Source: Lathyrus oleraceus (Eukaryota > Streptophyta > Magnoliopsida > Fabales > Fabaceae). Taken from it: 64,000 nucleotides of DNA. The translations under genes and the position numbers were made by a program. The stretch lies in contig NC_066579.1 of the NCBI RefSeq assembly GCF_024323335.1, forward strand, positions 250,287,575 through 250,351,574. The letters are read 5' to 3'. A model generated the notes under the pieces. That model made no database searches, was not told the origin of the DNA, and saw only the letters and a program-made list of their open reading frames with translations. This document shows, piece by piece, positions 10,960 to 21,920 of the stretch. Numbering within the stretch: position 1 is the first letter of the stretch; each line of letters begins with the position of its first letter.

Positions 10960-13900
10960 TGTCGCATCCGCGAAAAACAACCGGCGGGCTAAAACAAAAA
11001 CAACATAGAGCCGCCACTGCGCGTTATTTATCCCAAAATAGGGAAAGGAAACGCTCAGAGAAACCTGGAAACAGCATGGTCTCGCAACCAAAGAGAAAGG
11101 GTAAGGGAGTCGGTTACGCAAGGGGAAGGTATTATCACCCCTCACGTCCGTCGTACTCGACGGGATCCACATTCTAAAAGAAAGAAAAGGTTGCTAAAAC
11201 AAAACACATCACACACACACACCGAAACAACACAGGTGGGGTTAAGAGGAAGAGGGCTCGCTAGGACATCGCGTCCTATGCCTACGTATCTCGTCTGCAA
11301 CGAGAATCAGAGCTGCCGTAGTTCGGCTTACGCACGCCAAACAAGACACACACACCCACAGGCAAACATGGAGCCTGAATGTCAATCACTGGACTTACAT
11401 CAGCATCCGAACCAAAACGCACGCACACTAGAACCCGAATGCCACTCGATGGACTTACATCAGCTTCCAAGCACACAACAACCAAACAAGTTAATAGGGA
11501 GTCGGGAACTCGAGCCTATAACTGTCAAGCACACACACAAAAAGGAAAAAAAAAGTGCCCGGAGAGACCTCGCACGGTCTCCTGCCTACATACCTCGTCT
11601 GGAACGAGGATCAGGGCGATGTAGTTCCCCTGAAAGGGAAAGAAATTCTAGCCAGAAACCAAGGGGAGACACACTACCAGGGAGCTGTACTCGAGCCTAG
11701 TGTTATCATGCATCATTGCCCTATGTTATGGTTTCTACCTACTTGCGCAACAGCAAGCTAATCCTATCCAGGAAGAAAGCAAGCATGCAAGCATCAATCA
11801 AAATAAAACAAACATTTCAAGCAAGTATTCACAAAGCACACACTATATCCATTCAAGTGAGGCTCAAACAAGGGTGGACTGCCGAGGCAAGTCATCTGTA
11901 CAGAGGTAGAGTTAGCTCTTAACCTTGCCATTGAGGGGCTAAGGTGAAGCTGATGAAAGGTGAGTGAAGATTAGACTTCACAATTCTTATCCCTGTCCAG
12001 GGAGAGCCTCAGACAAAGGAGCGTGGGTCCAGAATGGAGGGACCCTTCTACGCTCAAGACTCTGACACAACTGTACAAAGTACAAGATCTTGGGTTTGTG
12101 TCCCAATGCATCAACACAGTGGTGTGAGCAGGGGGACGACTCAACAGAATAGCGGGGGATAGATTGCATATCCCTTGGGTTCCGCCAATGGCCTCATAGA
12201 GGTCTTCACCTGCTTGGCACAAAAGTAAACAACCACAAACATCGCCTCTTAAGGAGAACTTCAGACAGTTGCCTGGCTAAATAACAAGCCAGGTCTTCCA
12301 GACTACATGAAGACAAGAGAGTCTACCTCAACTGGTTTAAAAAACCAAGCAGCAGCAAGCAAGTTCTTAAAGAACTGTAAGCGACTAAATGTACCTGAAA
12401 TCAATCAAGTATCATCAGTACTCAGACAAACCAACAATAAACAGCAAAAATCAATCTATACAGACAACATAAATTAATGCACATAAGTGCAAGCCACGAG
12501 CTCAAGCTCAATCATCAAACCTACAACACAAAGCCAATGTTAGTTCACAACATCAAAAAAAACTCAATTTAATCAACTTGCACTTTTTCCCTTAAGCCTT
12601 TTGCATTTCAACCTGAAAATCCAAACCAAATGTGAGAAACTAGACCACTAGGCCAAGCCTAGGGTCCAAAGGGGATAAAAAAATCAAAACAGCAAGTGCC
12701 AACCAACCAAAATCACATTCAAACAAATTAAAAGCAATTGCAATTGGTCCCATGCTCATACCATTCACCATTATCATTTCATGCACAATTTAACATCAAA
12801 CATGCAATTTGCAACTCCAAATGACCAAACAGAACTATCTCACTCAAAAGCATACCAAATCAATTCAATTAATTCCACAAAATTTCACACCTAAACAGGA
12901 CACATTCAATGTATAGCATGTCAATTTTCAGCTCAATTGGACAAAAGAAAGTAGGTCAATGAAAATCAAGAAGTCCAGACACATTTATACAAGCCAATCC
13001 AAAGCATCCAAACAAGTATCAACTTCCATAAATCATAAAGCAGTGACAACAATTAATAAATGAATGGGATCAAAACCATGATGTCCTATAATGTGTCTAG
13101 AATGCTCATGTCAAATTTCATCTTCATCCAATACCATATGAGAATTTCACAAGCAAAATGCCAACATGTATCACACAAATTCACAAAATGAGCCAACAGA
13201 GAAGATAATTATCAATCAATTAGAAAACTCCATCAAACATTCCAGCAAAAATCACATGTAATCTTGACATATCAATGATCATTCATGCAAAAAATTAGCT
13301 CAATCCAATGTCCCTAAGCCAGGAAAATAAAATCATGAAGTCAGCAGAAATCTAAACAAGTCAACACATGGTAGCAAAATGAGCATCAACTTCAATCAAA
13401 TGCAAAACAGTGAAAACAATTAAGAAATGAATGGGACCAAAGCAAAACTACATCTAAACATGTTATTAATCACTCCATCAAATTTCACATTCATATGATA
13501 TGATATGAGCATTTCACAAGACTTGGAAGACAAACACTCAAACAAAGCCCTAAAAATGCTAAACAGCAATCAAAAATCTCAATTAAATGGAAAATGAATC
13601 AACAATTCATACAAAAAATCATGTTGAAACTAGACATATACAAGACACAGCATGCAAAATTTGAGATCAATTGGAAAAGCATAGGCATGTCAAATAAATT
13701 CATGAAATTGACCTAACCTAGTGTGACACAAATTGTCACACTCAACTTGCACACATCATATCTACCAAACCAGAGATCCAAAATTCACAAACTATACATC
13801 AAAATAACCAGCAAGGAGTCAAGAATTAGCATGTGAAATTTCATTCAATTTGGATAATGTATTAGTATTTCATGTTAAAAATGGTGAAACATACACAAAA

Positions 13901-16212
13901 TGCACACAAGTCAAAGATCAATAGGCAAAGTCAAAAATTCTCCAAGCACAACTTGAGTTATCATACCTATAAAAAACTAGAGAAAATTATGAATCTAACA
14001 AAAAAACTCCCACTAAATTTGGATTAGAAATGAATTTTTTATGATTTTTATAAGATTTGTTAAATAATGAAATATTTATTTAAGTTTCTAACGAATTAAA
14101 TTAAATGGATGGCATTGCTGTAATTCTTCACCGCCTGGCCAAAACGACAGTGTAGCACATTAATGTGCTGTCAGCTTCCTATTCGCTCATCTTAGCGCCA
14201 AACAAGAAATTCAAATGCCAAGCGAAATGAATGGATCAAACACGTAATATTTTCCAGATTTTCCATCTTCATCGCGCGCTCACGTGTTCATCACTACCAG
14301 CTTCGGTCACGAGCGAATCTCAACGAAAATACGCAAGCAAGATACCGTTCTCTTCGTCTCTCAACCTAGATCACAAATATGCTAATGATTTCTCCTAACT
14401 CTCACTGTAGCGACGGGATCGAGCATTTTAAGTTAAGCACATCAAACTTCGAATCGACATAACTCATTCAATAGCTAACCAAATCCAAAACCAAGCATAT
14501 CATGTTGATCTATGATGAATGTACTACAAAAACCACCTAACAATTTAAGAAATGGTGAGATTCGAAAATGCACCTTAGGTTGAAGCAGTTGATGATTCTT
14601 GATGCTTCCTCGAGCAAAAACCAAAAACAGATGCGTGCTAAGGTTCAGGAAGGTTAATGGAGTGATCAACCAAGCTCAATGTTGCTTCAATTGGAAGAAA
14701 TCTCAAAATGCCATTGATGAGCTCATGATGAACAGTCCACGAATCTGAAGTTTCTTGCTTCAATTCACCAAAACAGATGTAGCTTATGGTTTGTGGATCA
14801 CGAATCAAAAAGAATCAAGCAATTTCATGAAGAAATGGTGGAGAAATCTTGAAAAATGTTGATGAAGTTTTTGAGAGAATTTGGAAAATGGAGGGAAAGT
14901 TAGTTAGAGATCTTGAGAATTGCAATTGTGATTAACATTTTGTTATGATTAATCATTTATACTCCATCCTTAATCACTTTCTTAATCCAAATTAGCAAAA
15001 ATGAGTTTAATTAGTGTAATGTGAAACTAAAGTGCAAGTCCAAAAATGCCCTTGCCAAATATTACACCATGACAGCTCATGACAGCTCAAACATCTTCTA
15101 AACGTCATTTGGAGTGTGTTGCAAAAATCCTCATTCCAAAATTCCATGTATTTCTCAACTTGGACCATTTTGCCCTTGGATTTTAATTGTTGAACTTGAA
15201 AATTGACCTTTTGCATTGACCATTTTTGATGAATTTTGATTATGCACCATGAAAGTACATGTGAAATGGAGTTTGCTCATAAAAAGATCACTCATTTTGG
15301 ACATTCCATGTGGAAGTTATGCCACTTTGATTATAGGCCTTTTTGGAAAATGAATGGACAATAACTTGTCAACCATACATGGGAATTTCAAGTTCTTGGA
15401 CTTTTTGGAAAGGTGAGACCAAGATCTACAACTTTCATGTTGAACAAATTTTCATTTGAAGCTTCTTTGGACATGTAATTTTGTGGTGAAAAACTTTCCA
15501 TTTTTGGAAACTTCCATTACAAGTCACTTTCTATTTTTGGCAATTTTTGTCCTGACTTTATTTTCTTCATTCTTGAGCTTTGAAATGTCAAATGAAGCTT
15601 GTTTCAACATGAATGAAGTGTATCCAACTCACCTCCACCTCCAAATCCATAAAATCAAGCACAGTTGACCACAATTGACTTTTCAACTGATAGATGAATT
15701 TGGCAATGCACTGATCAATCTGAGTCCCAATTCTCTGATGAAATGGCTCAAGGATGAAACCCTAGCCTCAATAAGCTCAATAAAATCATGAAATGATCCC
15801 CATATCCATCATAGACCCCATCTCCTTGCTATGCCCTGATTGGCCCAATGCAACTGATTAGGGTTGACCAGTGGTCAAAACCCTAATCTCAAGGTGTATG
15901 ATCACTCTTCTGAATCTTCTTGGATATCAAGACCATGATGATGATGATGTACCAATGCCATCAAGATCAAGACCAATCTCCTTGAGAACCACAAAACCCT
16001 AATTTGGACCTCCACATCCTTAGATGGCCAATGATCAGTCCATAAAACCCTAGCTTGCATCTCCACCTCTTCATCTCTTGATCAAGACCTAGGAGGATGA
16101 CTTGCACAATGTAACCACATGATATGCAATATGCAATGCCTAATGACCTAAAAATGTTATGCAATATGTTATGCTAGTCCCAAGAGAAGAGGGCAAATTT
16201 TGAGGTGTTACA
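10960..16212 (-). repeat. 3' LTR of element B
   Basis: 5253 bp, nearly identical to 24672-29924. Sense order: U3 from 16212; TATA (AGTATAAATG) at 14954-14963; then a long transcribed part with two copies of the CTACG stem motif (11585-11626 and 11281-11324), a duplicated block of about 62 bp (11368-11408 and 11430-11470), a 42-nt block shared with family A (11099-11140) and, near the end, a TGGCGGCTCTG core resembling the primer site. Several ORFs of 60-170 codons are shared by the two LTRs only because the LTRs are near-identical. I do not regard them as genes. Confidence 0.95.
14954..14963 (-). promoter_or_regulatory. TATA box in B 3' LTR
   Basis: Sense AGTATAAATG about 1.25 kb from the LTR start, the only good TATA box in the expected region. 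The copy in the 5' LTR is at 28666-28675. Confidence 0.55.
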
Positions 16213-16221
16213 GCTGCCCCT
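16213..16221 (-). promoter_or_regulatory. Polypurine tract of B
   Basis: Sense AGGGGCAGC immediately before the 3' LTR (TGTAACACC). The PPT primes plus-strand DNA synthesis. A2 has the matching AAGGGCAGT at 53522-53530, so the tract is conserved between the families. Confidence 0.85.
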
Positions 16222-17337
16222 ATTCATACCACTGTGAACCTGTCGATATGAACAGCCTCGGCTTTCAGATGATCAGGATGAAGAGTGATTGAATACCAAG
16301 AACAGACGAACAATTTGCACTCTGATGAGAAAATAATTAACAACACCTGTCAGAATCGGCGAAGAAACAATCTTGAAACCAAAATCCGTCTGGCACGGAG
16401 AAAAGTCGGCCTGATCACCGAAACAGCAACGTCGACCTGGATACCGAAATAAATGGTAACACAGGGATAACCATGGCCTGAATACCACATCCGCTCGGGA
16501 TTATTTCTTTTTTTGATTTTCTTGAACCCCGAAAAATTTTCTTCTTTTTTTATTTTCTTGAACCCCGAAATTTTCTTTTGCGCAAATGATCCCGGATCAC
16601 TGCATTTGAACCCCGATACTGTTTGCCAAAATAATGAACCCCATTCTCCAGAAAACACCTCGTGTCTCCTTTTCTCCATTTGAACCCTAGTCGCCTGACG
16701 ATAACTTGCGATCGCCATTGTGAACCCCATTCTCCAGAAAATGCCTCAACATTTCCCTTTCTCCATTTGAACCCCGTCTCCAGAAAATGCCTCAACATAT
16801 TCTTTTCTCCATTTGAACCCCGATCTCCAATCTCTCGTGATAATTCCGCTGGCAACGTCGGAAATAACACCAAACACCACTCTGAGAGCGACATGTCAGA
16901 GGGTATACCTTCACAAAAGGAAGGTAGCATGTGTATCTCTTCCTCAGAAGACACCTATAACGACCTCCATTGGCCTCAGCCAGAGTTTAAGGTGACACAT
17001 GAACAGAAGATAATCCTGAGGACCTCATCCCGGATACAATCTTCAACTCCAATCTCCATTTGAACCCCAGAAAATGCCTCAGCATTTCCTTTTCTCCATT
17101 TGAACCCCGATCTCCAGAAAATGTCGCAACATCTCCCTTTCTCCGTTTGAACCCCGGAATCGCGCTGATCGCGTAATATCCTTTGATTTCATTTCCATCT
17201 CCGTCCGACGGAAAAACTTCCTCCAGTATCGCACCACTGGGGAACATTGCTGATCTGACATCACGATGCTAAACTCCTCAGAGTAACACTTTCAACCAGA
17301 CACTGACTGATGACTGGGAGAAAACTCGACGTTTACT
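16222..17337 (-). repeat. B 3' UTR: irregular repeats of a roughly 48-bp unit
   Basis: Non-coding. On the plus strand it repeats the pieces TTTCTCCATTTGAACCCCG and CTCCAGAAAATGCCTCAACA at 16600-16830 and again at 17050-17160. Units are imperfect and separated by other sequence. A block of about 130 bp starting GCTGATCGCGTAA (from 17164) recurs at 17874-17990. Long open frames here are by-products of repetition. Confidence 0.7.
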
Positions 17338-17660
17338 GGACATCGAACAATGATGTTTACAGGCACCAAACAATGATGTTTACAGGCATCAAACAATGAT
17401 GTTTACAGGCATCAAACAATGATGTTGACAGGACATCGAACAATGATGTTGACAGGACATCGAACAATGATGTTGATAGGAAATCGAACAATGATGTTGA
17501 CAGGACATCGAACAATGATGTTGACAGGACATCAAACAAGGATGTTGACAGGACATCGAACAATGATGTTGACAGGCATCAAACCATGATGTTGACAGGA
17601 CATCAAACAAGGATGTTGACAGGACATCGAACAATGATGTTGACAGGACATCGAACAATG
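17338..17660. repeat. 24-bp tandem array in B 3' UTR
   Basis: About 14 head-to-tail copies of a 23/24-bp unit built on CAATGATGTTGACAGGACAT, with variants (TTTACAGGCAT, AAGGATG). The 24-bp period preserves a reading frame and so gives a repetitive peptide ORF on the minus strand, which I treat as an artefact. Tandem repeats in the 3' UTR of Ogre elements are known and have been proposed as a source of legume satellite DNA. Confidence 0.92.
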
Positions 17661-18176
17661 ATCGACCAGACATTAAACAATGACTGGGAAATAACTCGAC
17701 GTTTACTGGACATCGAATGATGATGTTTACTGACACCAAAGAAAGCTCGACCAGACACTTACTGATGACTGGGAAATACTGTTGCTCCAAACTCACAATG
17801 CTGAACTCCTCGGAGTATCGTCTTCACTGTCCGGCAAAACCAAATCTCAAGCGGTAACCACGGCTCGAGTCGTGCTGATCGCGTAACATTTCTATCTCTG
17901 TCCGACGGAAAAGTTTCCTCCAGCATCGCACTACTGGGGAATGACGCTGATCTGACGTCATGATGCTAAACCCATCAGAGTAACATCTTCCAACTTCTGC
18001 CGAAACCACCTCTCAAACAATAACCACAGCTTGAGACTAGCCTATGCTTGCAATGATGCATGACTTTTTCTGCGTAATGCTCCACAATTATGGAAATGCT
18101 ACGCGATTTATTTTTCTATGCAATATGCTATGCTTATTCTACATGATGAATGCATAAAAACGTCCCCCTCAAGGGA

Positions 18177-18848
18177 TTCTGCTGGGGATCACGAGACACT
18201 CCGTTGAGGAACTCGTCAATACTCCGATCTCCACCCCGCTGGGTAATAGCACTGATGCTGCTAGGAAAAGGTAACCCTTGCTGGGGAAGAACCTCCTTTG
18301 CACCCAATCCGCTCAGGAAACTGTTGGGGATAAGAACCACCAACACTTTGTGGGGATACAACAGTCTTCGACTTGCTGGGGATATCAATCCCGACTCTGC
18401 TTGGAGAACCCTCACAGATACCTGTCGACTTCACTGGGAAAATGCTCACAGATACTCTGCCGAGAAACAGCCACCTTCAGGCCTGGCGACTGGGGAAGCA
18501 TCGATCTGACACCTGCTGGGGATAACCATCCTGACCTTGCTAGGGAAGCAAATGCCACTCCGCTGGGGACAACCCATGCAATCCATAGATAAAATCAACT
18601 CAGTTGGGGATGCAGATATCAGTCTGCTACGGAAACTCATCCAATCCACTGGTAGGATGAACACTGCTGAAGATATATTTCATTGAAACCCGCTCCACTC
18701 GGGGAATAGCAACCTTCAGGCCTGGCTGCTGAGGAAACACCGTTTTAAACCCGCCGGGGATAACATCCTGACTCAGCTAGGGAAACCATAGACCTTGGAT
18801 CTGCTGGGGAGTTGGTCCTCCAATTCTGCTTGGGGACCTTGCTGGGGA
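18177..18848. repeat. Array of primer-site-like GCTGGGGA motifs in B 3' UTR
   Basis: On the plus strand (antisense to B) about 20 copies of a motif close to ACTCTGCTGGGGA occur every 20-45 bp. Examples: TTCTGCTGGGGA 18177-18188, CTTGCTGGGGA 18277-18287, CGACTTGCTGGGGA 18369-18382, CGACTCTGCTTGGAGA 18392-18407, TGGCGACTGGGGA 18484-18496, CACTCCGCTGGGGAC 18556-18570, ATCTGCTGGGGA 18799-18810, ATTCTGCTTGGGGA 18823-18836, CTTGCTGGGGA 18838-18848. The B primer binding site, on the other strand, is TGGCGACTCTGCTGGGGA. The B genomic RNA thus carries many stretches resembling the 3' end of its own tRNA primer and complementary to its own primer site. Confidence 0.85.
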
Positions 18849-19025
18849 AATGAGAAAAGTTGGTACAGAACACCCGTCGACTTGTCGAACCACGGTATCC
18901 GCCTCCCAATCTCGTATAGGCTTTCCACTTTTGAGAACTCCCAGACTCGTCTGGACCTTTTCTGCTCCATCATCTTGTACTCCCAACCGCTCCGCGCTCG
19001 ACGGAGAGCGAACTCCTGGGGACTA

Positions 19026-19275
19026 TACAGATTTTCCAATTTTCCGACTTTGAAGAGTCTTCTTGATTAATTCCAAGGGTCGTCGTACGTCTCAACGTCT
19101 CTTCGCTTCTCTTACCCATTCATTCGTCCCTGACTGGACCCTGCGGGGAATTTCTACAGACTTTCCAATCTTCCGATTTTGAAGAGTCTTCTTGATTATC
19201 ATTCAAGGATCGTCGTACGTCTTAACGTCTCTTCGTCATCCCTTCATATTCATTCGTCCCAGATTGGACTCCATG
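19026..19275. repeat. Direct repeat, two copies of about 115 bp
   Basis: The block with TTTGAAGAGTCTTCTTGATT, then CGTCGTACGTCT, ACGTCTCTTCG and CATTCGTCCC occurs at about 19033-19140 and 19161-19268. It lies between the GCTGGGGA array and the hairpin array in the B 3' UTR. Confidence 0.7.
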
Positions 19276-19860
19276 GGAATTTGTTTTGTAACAGCTTCCA
19301 CATCACGACCTGCAAATGAGTGAAAAATATCTAACAGTTCCTGCAAAACATATCATTAGATAAAACCGTGCCCCAGGCGTGTCAAGATTTCAACACTTGG
19401 GTCACCCAACCTTCCGAATAAGATTTCAAGCTTTCAATCTTATAAACATGCATTGGAAGGGACCTGTATGTCTTAAAATGCAAGATTCTTTATCAAAAAT
19501 ATCTGGATGTTTTTGCAATCAAAGCGGTAATGAAAAACAAAAAACAAAATTATTTGACTGAATATGCATTTTATTGATTGAAAAAAAGTGTGGCTCAAAT
19601 TTGAGCAATACAAAGGAAGCAATTCCTGAAAAGAGGTAATTGCGCACAAAAGGAAAAATCTATCCTAATGGCAATGTGAAACCCGTAATCTCATCAAGTT
19701 CCAACTCGGTTACACCCCATATGTCCTCAAACTCTCCGTGCTTTCTGCCTTCTGAACAAGACGTTTCTGATTGATCCCTACCGGGTATTATCCATGCTGC
19801 TTTAACCTAAGCGCAAACGATCATGCCAGACGCAGTTGTTCGTTTCAATCCCTCTTTTGC
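19276..19860. other. B 3' UTR, no recognised feature
   Basis: Non-coding sequence between the direct repeat and the hairpin array. I see no conserved domain, clear repeat or RNA gene. Confidence 0.5.
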
Positions 19861-20050
19861 CTGGACCGCCCTTTCGGGTTTTCAGTCCACCGGGATACCC
19901 CTTTTTGCCCAAGTCGCCTTTTCAGGTTTTTGACTTGCCGGGTGTATAATTTTTCTTTTTATCCCTAACTTTTGCCCGAACCATTTCTTTCTGTTTTTGG
20001 TTCGCCGGGATGCCCATTTTTTCCTGGACTATTTTATTCTTTTCGTCCAG
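19861..20050 (-). ncRNA. Four-hairpin array after B integrase
   Basis: Four hairpins, each about 30 nt, in succession just past the integrase coding remnant. Arms as read on the plus strand: TGGAC/GTCCA (19862-19866, 19885-19889), CAAGTC/GACTTG (19910-19915, 19932-19937), CGAACC/GGTTCG (19977-19982, 19999-20004), CTGGAC/GTCCAG (20024-20029, 20045-20050). Each arm pair differs from the others yet is fully complementary, and each loop is 16-18 nt. Each unit is followed in the sense direction by a GCAAAAG- or GGAAAAA-like tail. A2 has three equivalent hairpins at the same place (51141-51287). Function unknown. Part of the transcript, so an RNA-level role is likely. Confidence 0.75.
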
Positions 20051-20543
20051 CGGGTCTTTTTATACGAAGTATTTTTTTAACTGCGTCCGCATTCACAGGG
20101 GATGGAAAATCCTCGCCATCCATGGTCGTTAGCAACCAGGCTCCGCCAGAGAAAACCTTCTTGACCACGAATGGACCTTCATAATTCGGTGTCCATTTGC
20201 CCCTTCGATCGTTTTGAGGAGGAAGGATCCTTTTCAGCACCATATCACCTACGTGATATACCTGAGGTCGCACCTTCTTGTCAAAAGCACGCTTCATCCT
20301 CTGCTGGTATAACTACCCATGACAGATGGCTGCTAGCCTCTTTTCCTCAATCAGGCTCAGCTCTTCATACCGGGTCCTTACCCATTCAGCCTCTTGCAAT
20401 TTCACGTCCATCAGGACTCTCAAAGAGGGAATCTGAACCTCAACTGGTAATACAGCCTCCATCCCATACACCACCGAGAAAGGCGTTGCCCCAGTAGGCG
20501 CACCGAAGTTCGATACCCGGTATACAAGCTTCGTACTTGCCAC
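20034..20543 (-). pseudogene. B integrase C-terminal remnant
   Basis: Two frames encode the end of integrase: from 20543 down, a segment with TPFSVVYGMEAVLPVEV, then from 20297 down RPQVYHVGDMVLKR, WTPNYEGPFVVKKVFSGGA and NADAVKK. Both match A2 50675-51118 in order. The zinc-binding module and catalytic core are missing, and a frame break near 20300-20320 separates the two pieces. The natural stop is also lost, because the last codons run on into the first hairpin of the array. Confidence 0.88.
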
Positions 20544-20559
20544 ATTGTCGGCGCATTCA

Positions 20560-21308
20560 AATGCTATCCGGGAAACGAAAGCTTATCCACCTTAACCTCC
20601 CCATCAGACATCAGAATCCGTTCGGATTCAGGGTCAGGCCCCTCCTCCGGGATCGGTTCCTCATAATCTTTCGATTAGAGCACCTCGAGATGTCCTCATC
20701 AGGGAACTCAAACTTCCTTGGTTGATAATCCTCTACGGGTTGTTGAGCGATGTAATCAGACAATACACCCCTTTATTGCTTTCTGAGAGTATCCCAAATC
20801 AGTCAACATTCTTTCGCTCTTTCGCAACCCGTCCGGTTATTGCTGGCTCTTCAAATATGTACTTGATCAGATCCATATTGAAATCCACAAAGTGGTATGA
20901 ACCAGCATATACTGTCTCAGTCGGCGAGCAGCCTATGCCAAAGTACATCAAGTTTTCTCGAACAGTGAATGTATTGTTTCACAGTCGGTAAACTTTTTGC
21001 TAAGGTAAATTGCATGCTCTTTTCGACAAGACTCATCATGCTGACCCAATACACCTCGTAGACCCCTCGAGGCCTGTCAAGTACCAGACTAACAGTTGTT
21101 CCTTCCATAGGGAGGCATCAGAATCAGAGGTTCCTGCAACTTATTCTTTTATTTCAATATGCCCCTTGGCAATCATTATTTCACCTGACTGTTTGATCTC
21201 TTCTGTTCTTGAATGGGTTCCCACATGGCTGTTAGGTGAGATGTGAACCATGACATGTAGTTCAATCTACCTAAGAAACCACGAACCTCTTTCCATCCTC
21301 GATTCAGG
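20560..21308 (-). pseudogene. B RT-thumb / RNase H remnant, heavily decayed
   Basis: Fragmented minus-strand similarity in several frames: a piece like REVRGFLGRLNYM near 21290-21250, an EGTT...VYEVYWVSMMSL piece (21108-20990) matching the start of RNase H, then pieces resembling the tether and the linker before the second RNase H (20890-20560). Multiple stops, frameshifts and deletions. The second RNase H and the N-terminal two-thirds of integrase are not recognisable. Identification rests on order and on comparison with 49360-50000 and 4880-5500. Confidence 0.7.
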
Positions 21309-21330
21309 TTTTTTTTTTTTTTTTTTTTTT
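21309..21330. repeat. 22-nt poly(T) tract in B pol remnant
   Basis: An uninterrupted run of 22 T on the plus strand (poly(A) in the sense of B), inside what should be coding RT sequence. There is no sign of an inserted processed sequence around it, so replication or reverse-transcription slippage is the simplest explanation. Confidence 0.9.
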
Positions 21331-21498
21331 AAGCAGGATCAACCTCGATTTCTCTCTTACAATGAACCCCATCAGCTTACCGGCCCGCACTCTGATAGTG
21401 CACTTATCTGAATTCAACCTCAGTTTGAATTGCCTCAACTGGTCCATTTAGCTTGGCCAGATCTGCCAGATGCCCCTCTTCTGCTTGGGACTTTGCTA

Positions 21499-21920
21499 TC
21501 ATGTCATAGCATAACATTCAACTCCATGATGAATCATATCATGAAACAAAGTCACCATGGCTCTCTGATGAGTAGCACTGGCGTTCTGCTTCTCTGGAGG
21601 ACAATCTTCTCTCCATGGTAGCTTGCGCGCAACGACACCGATATTCGATCCTGGCATATCCTGACATGACCAGGCGAAGGTATCCACATGTCCCTTCAAC
21701 AGGACTACCATTCTGCTCTCGACTTGCCTCTGAAGCGGCCCGGATTTTTACTTCCTTTCTGACCTCAGGGGTGCCTGGAACAACAATCTCAACTCGCTCC
21801 TCGTGCGGCTGAATCACCTTTTCCTCTTGTTTTGACAACCTGGCTAATTCCAGCAGATCACAATCTTCTTCGCCTTCTTCTTCGGCATGATAGATCGGTT
21901 TGTCGAAGTCTTATGAGGTG
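21499..21920 (-). pseudogene. B RT N-terminal region with internal deletion
   Basis: From about 21850 downward, one frame reads KQEEKVIQPHEERVEIV and PEVRKEVKIRAASEAS, the region that precedes RT in Ogre pol (compare 48420-48510). A second frame continues with DTFAWSCQDMPGSNI and EDCPPEKQ (compare 48577-48672), then jumps straight to NASATHQRAMVTLFHDMIH (compare 49048-49104). About 370 nt coding the RT fingers and first catalytic block are gone, with the joint near 21583-21588. The YVDD motif is also ruined (CYAMT). RT is therefore non-functional. Confidence 0.87.

Noticed and set aside
11191..11700. ORF of 169 codons, repeated almost identically at 24903-25412
   Set aside because: The two copies are the two LTRs of B, so similarity reflects LTR identity. 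The frame is antisense to the element, low in complexity and lacks any known domain.
17338..17660. CRISPR-like array
   Set aside because: Head-to-tail tandem repeats without unique spacers, in plant retrotransposon DNA.
17357..17796. Minus-strand ORFs encoding repeats such as SLFDVLST
   Set aside because: The 24-bp period of the tandem array keeps the frame open. There is no start context and no similarity to a protein family.
21615..21812. Plus-strand ORF opposite the B RT remnant
   Set aside because: Shadow of the minus-strand pol remnant, which matches A2 pol motifs.
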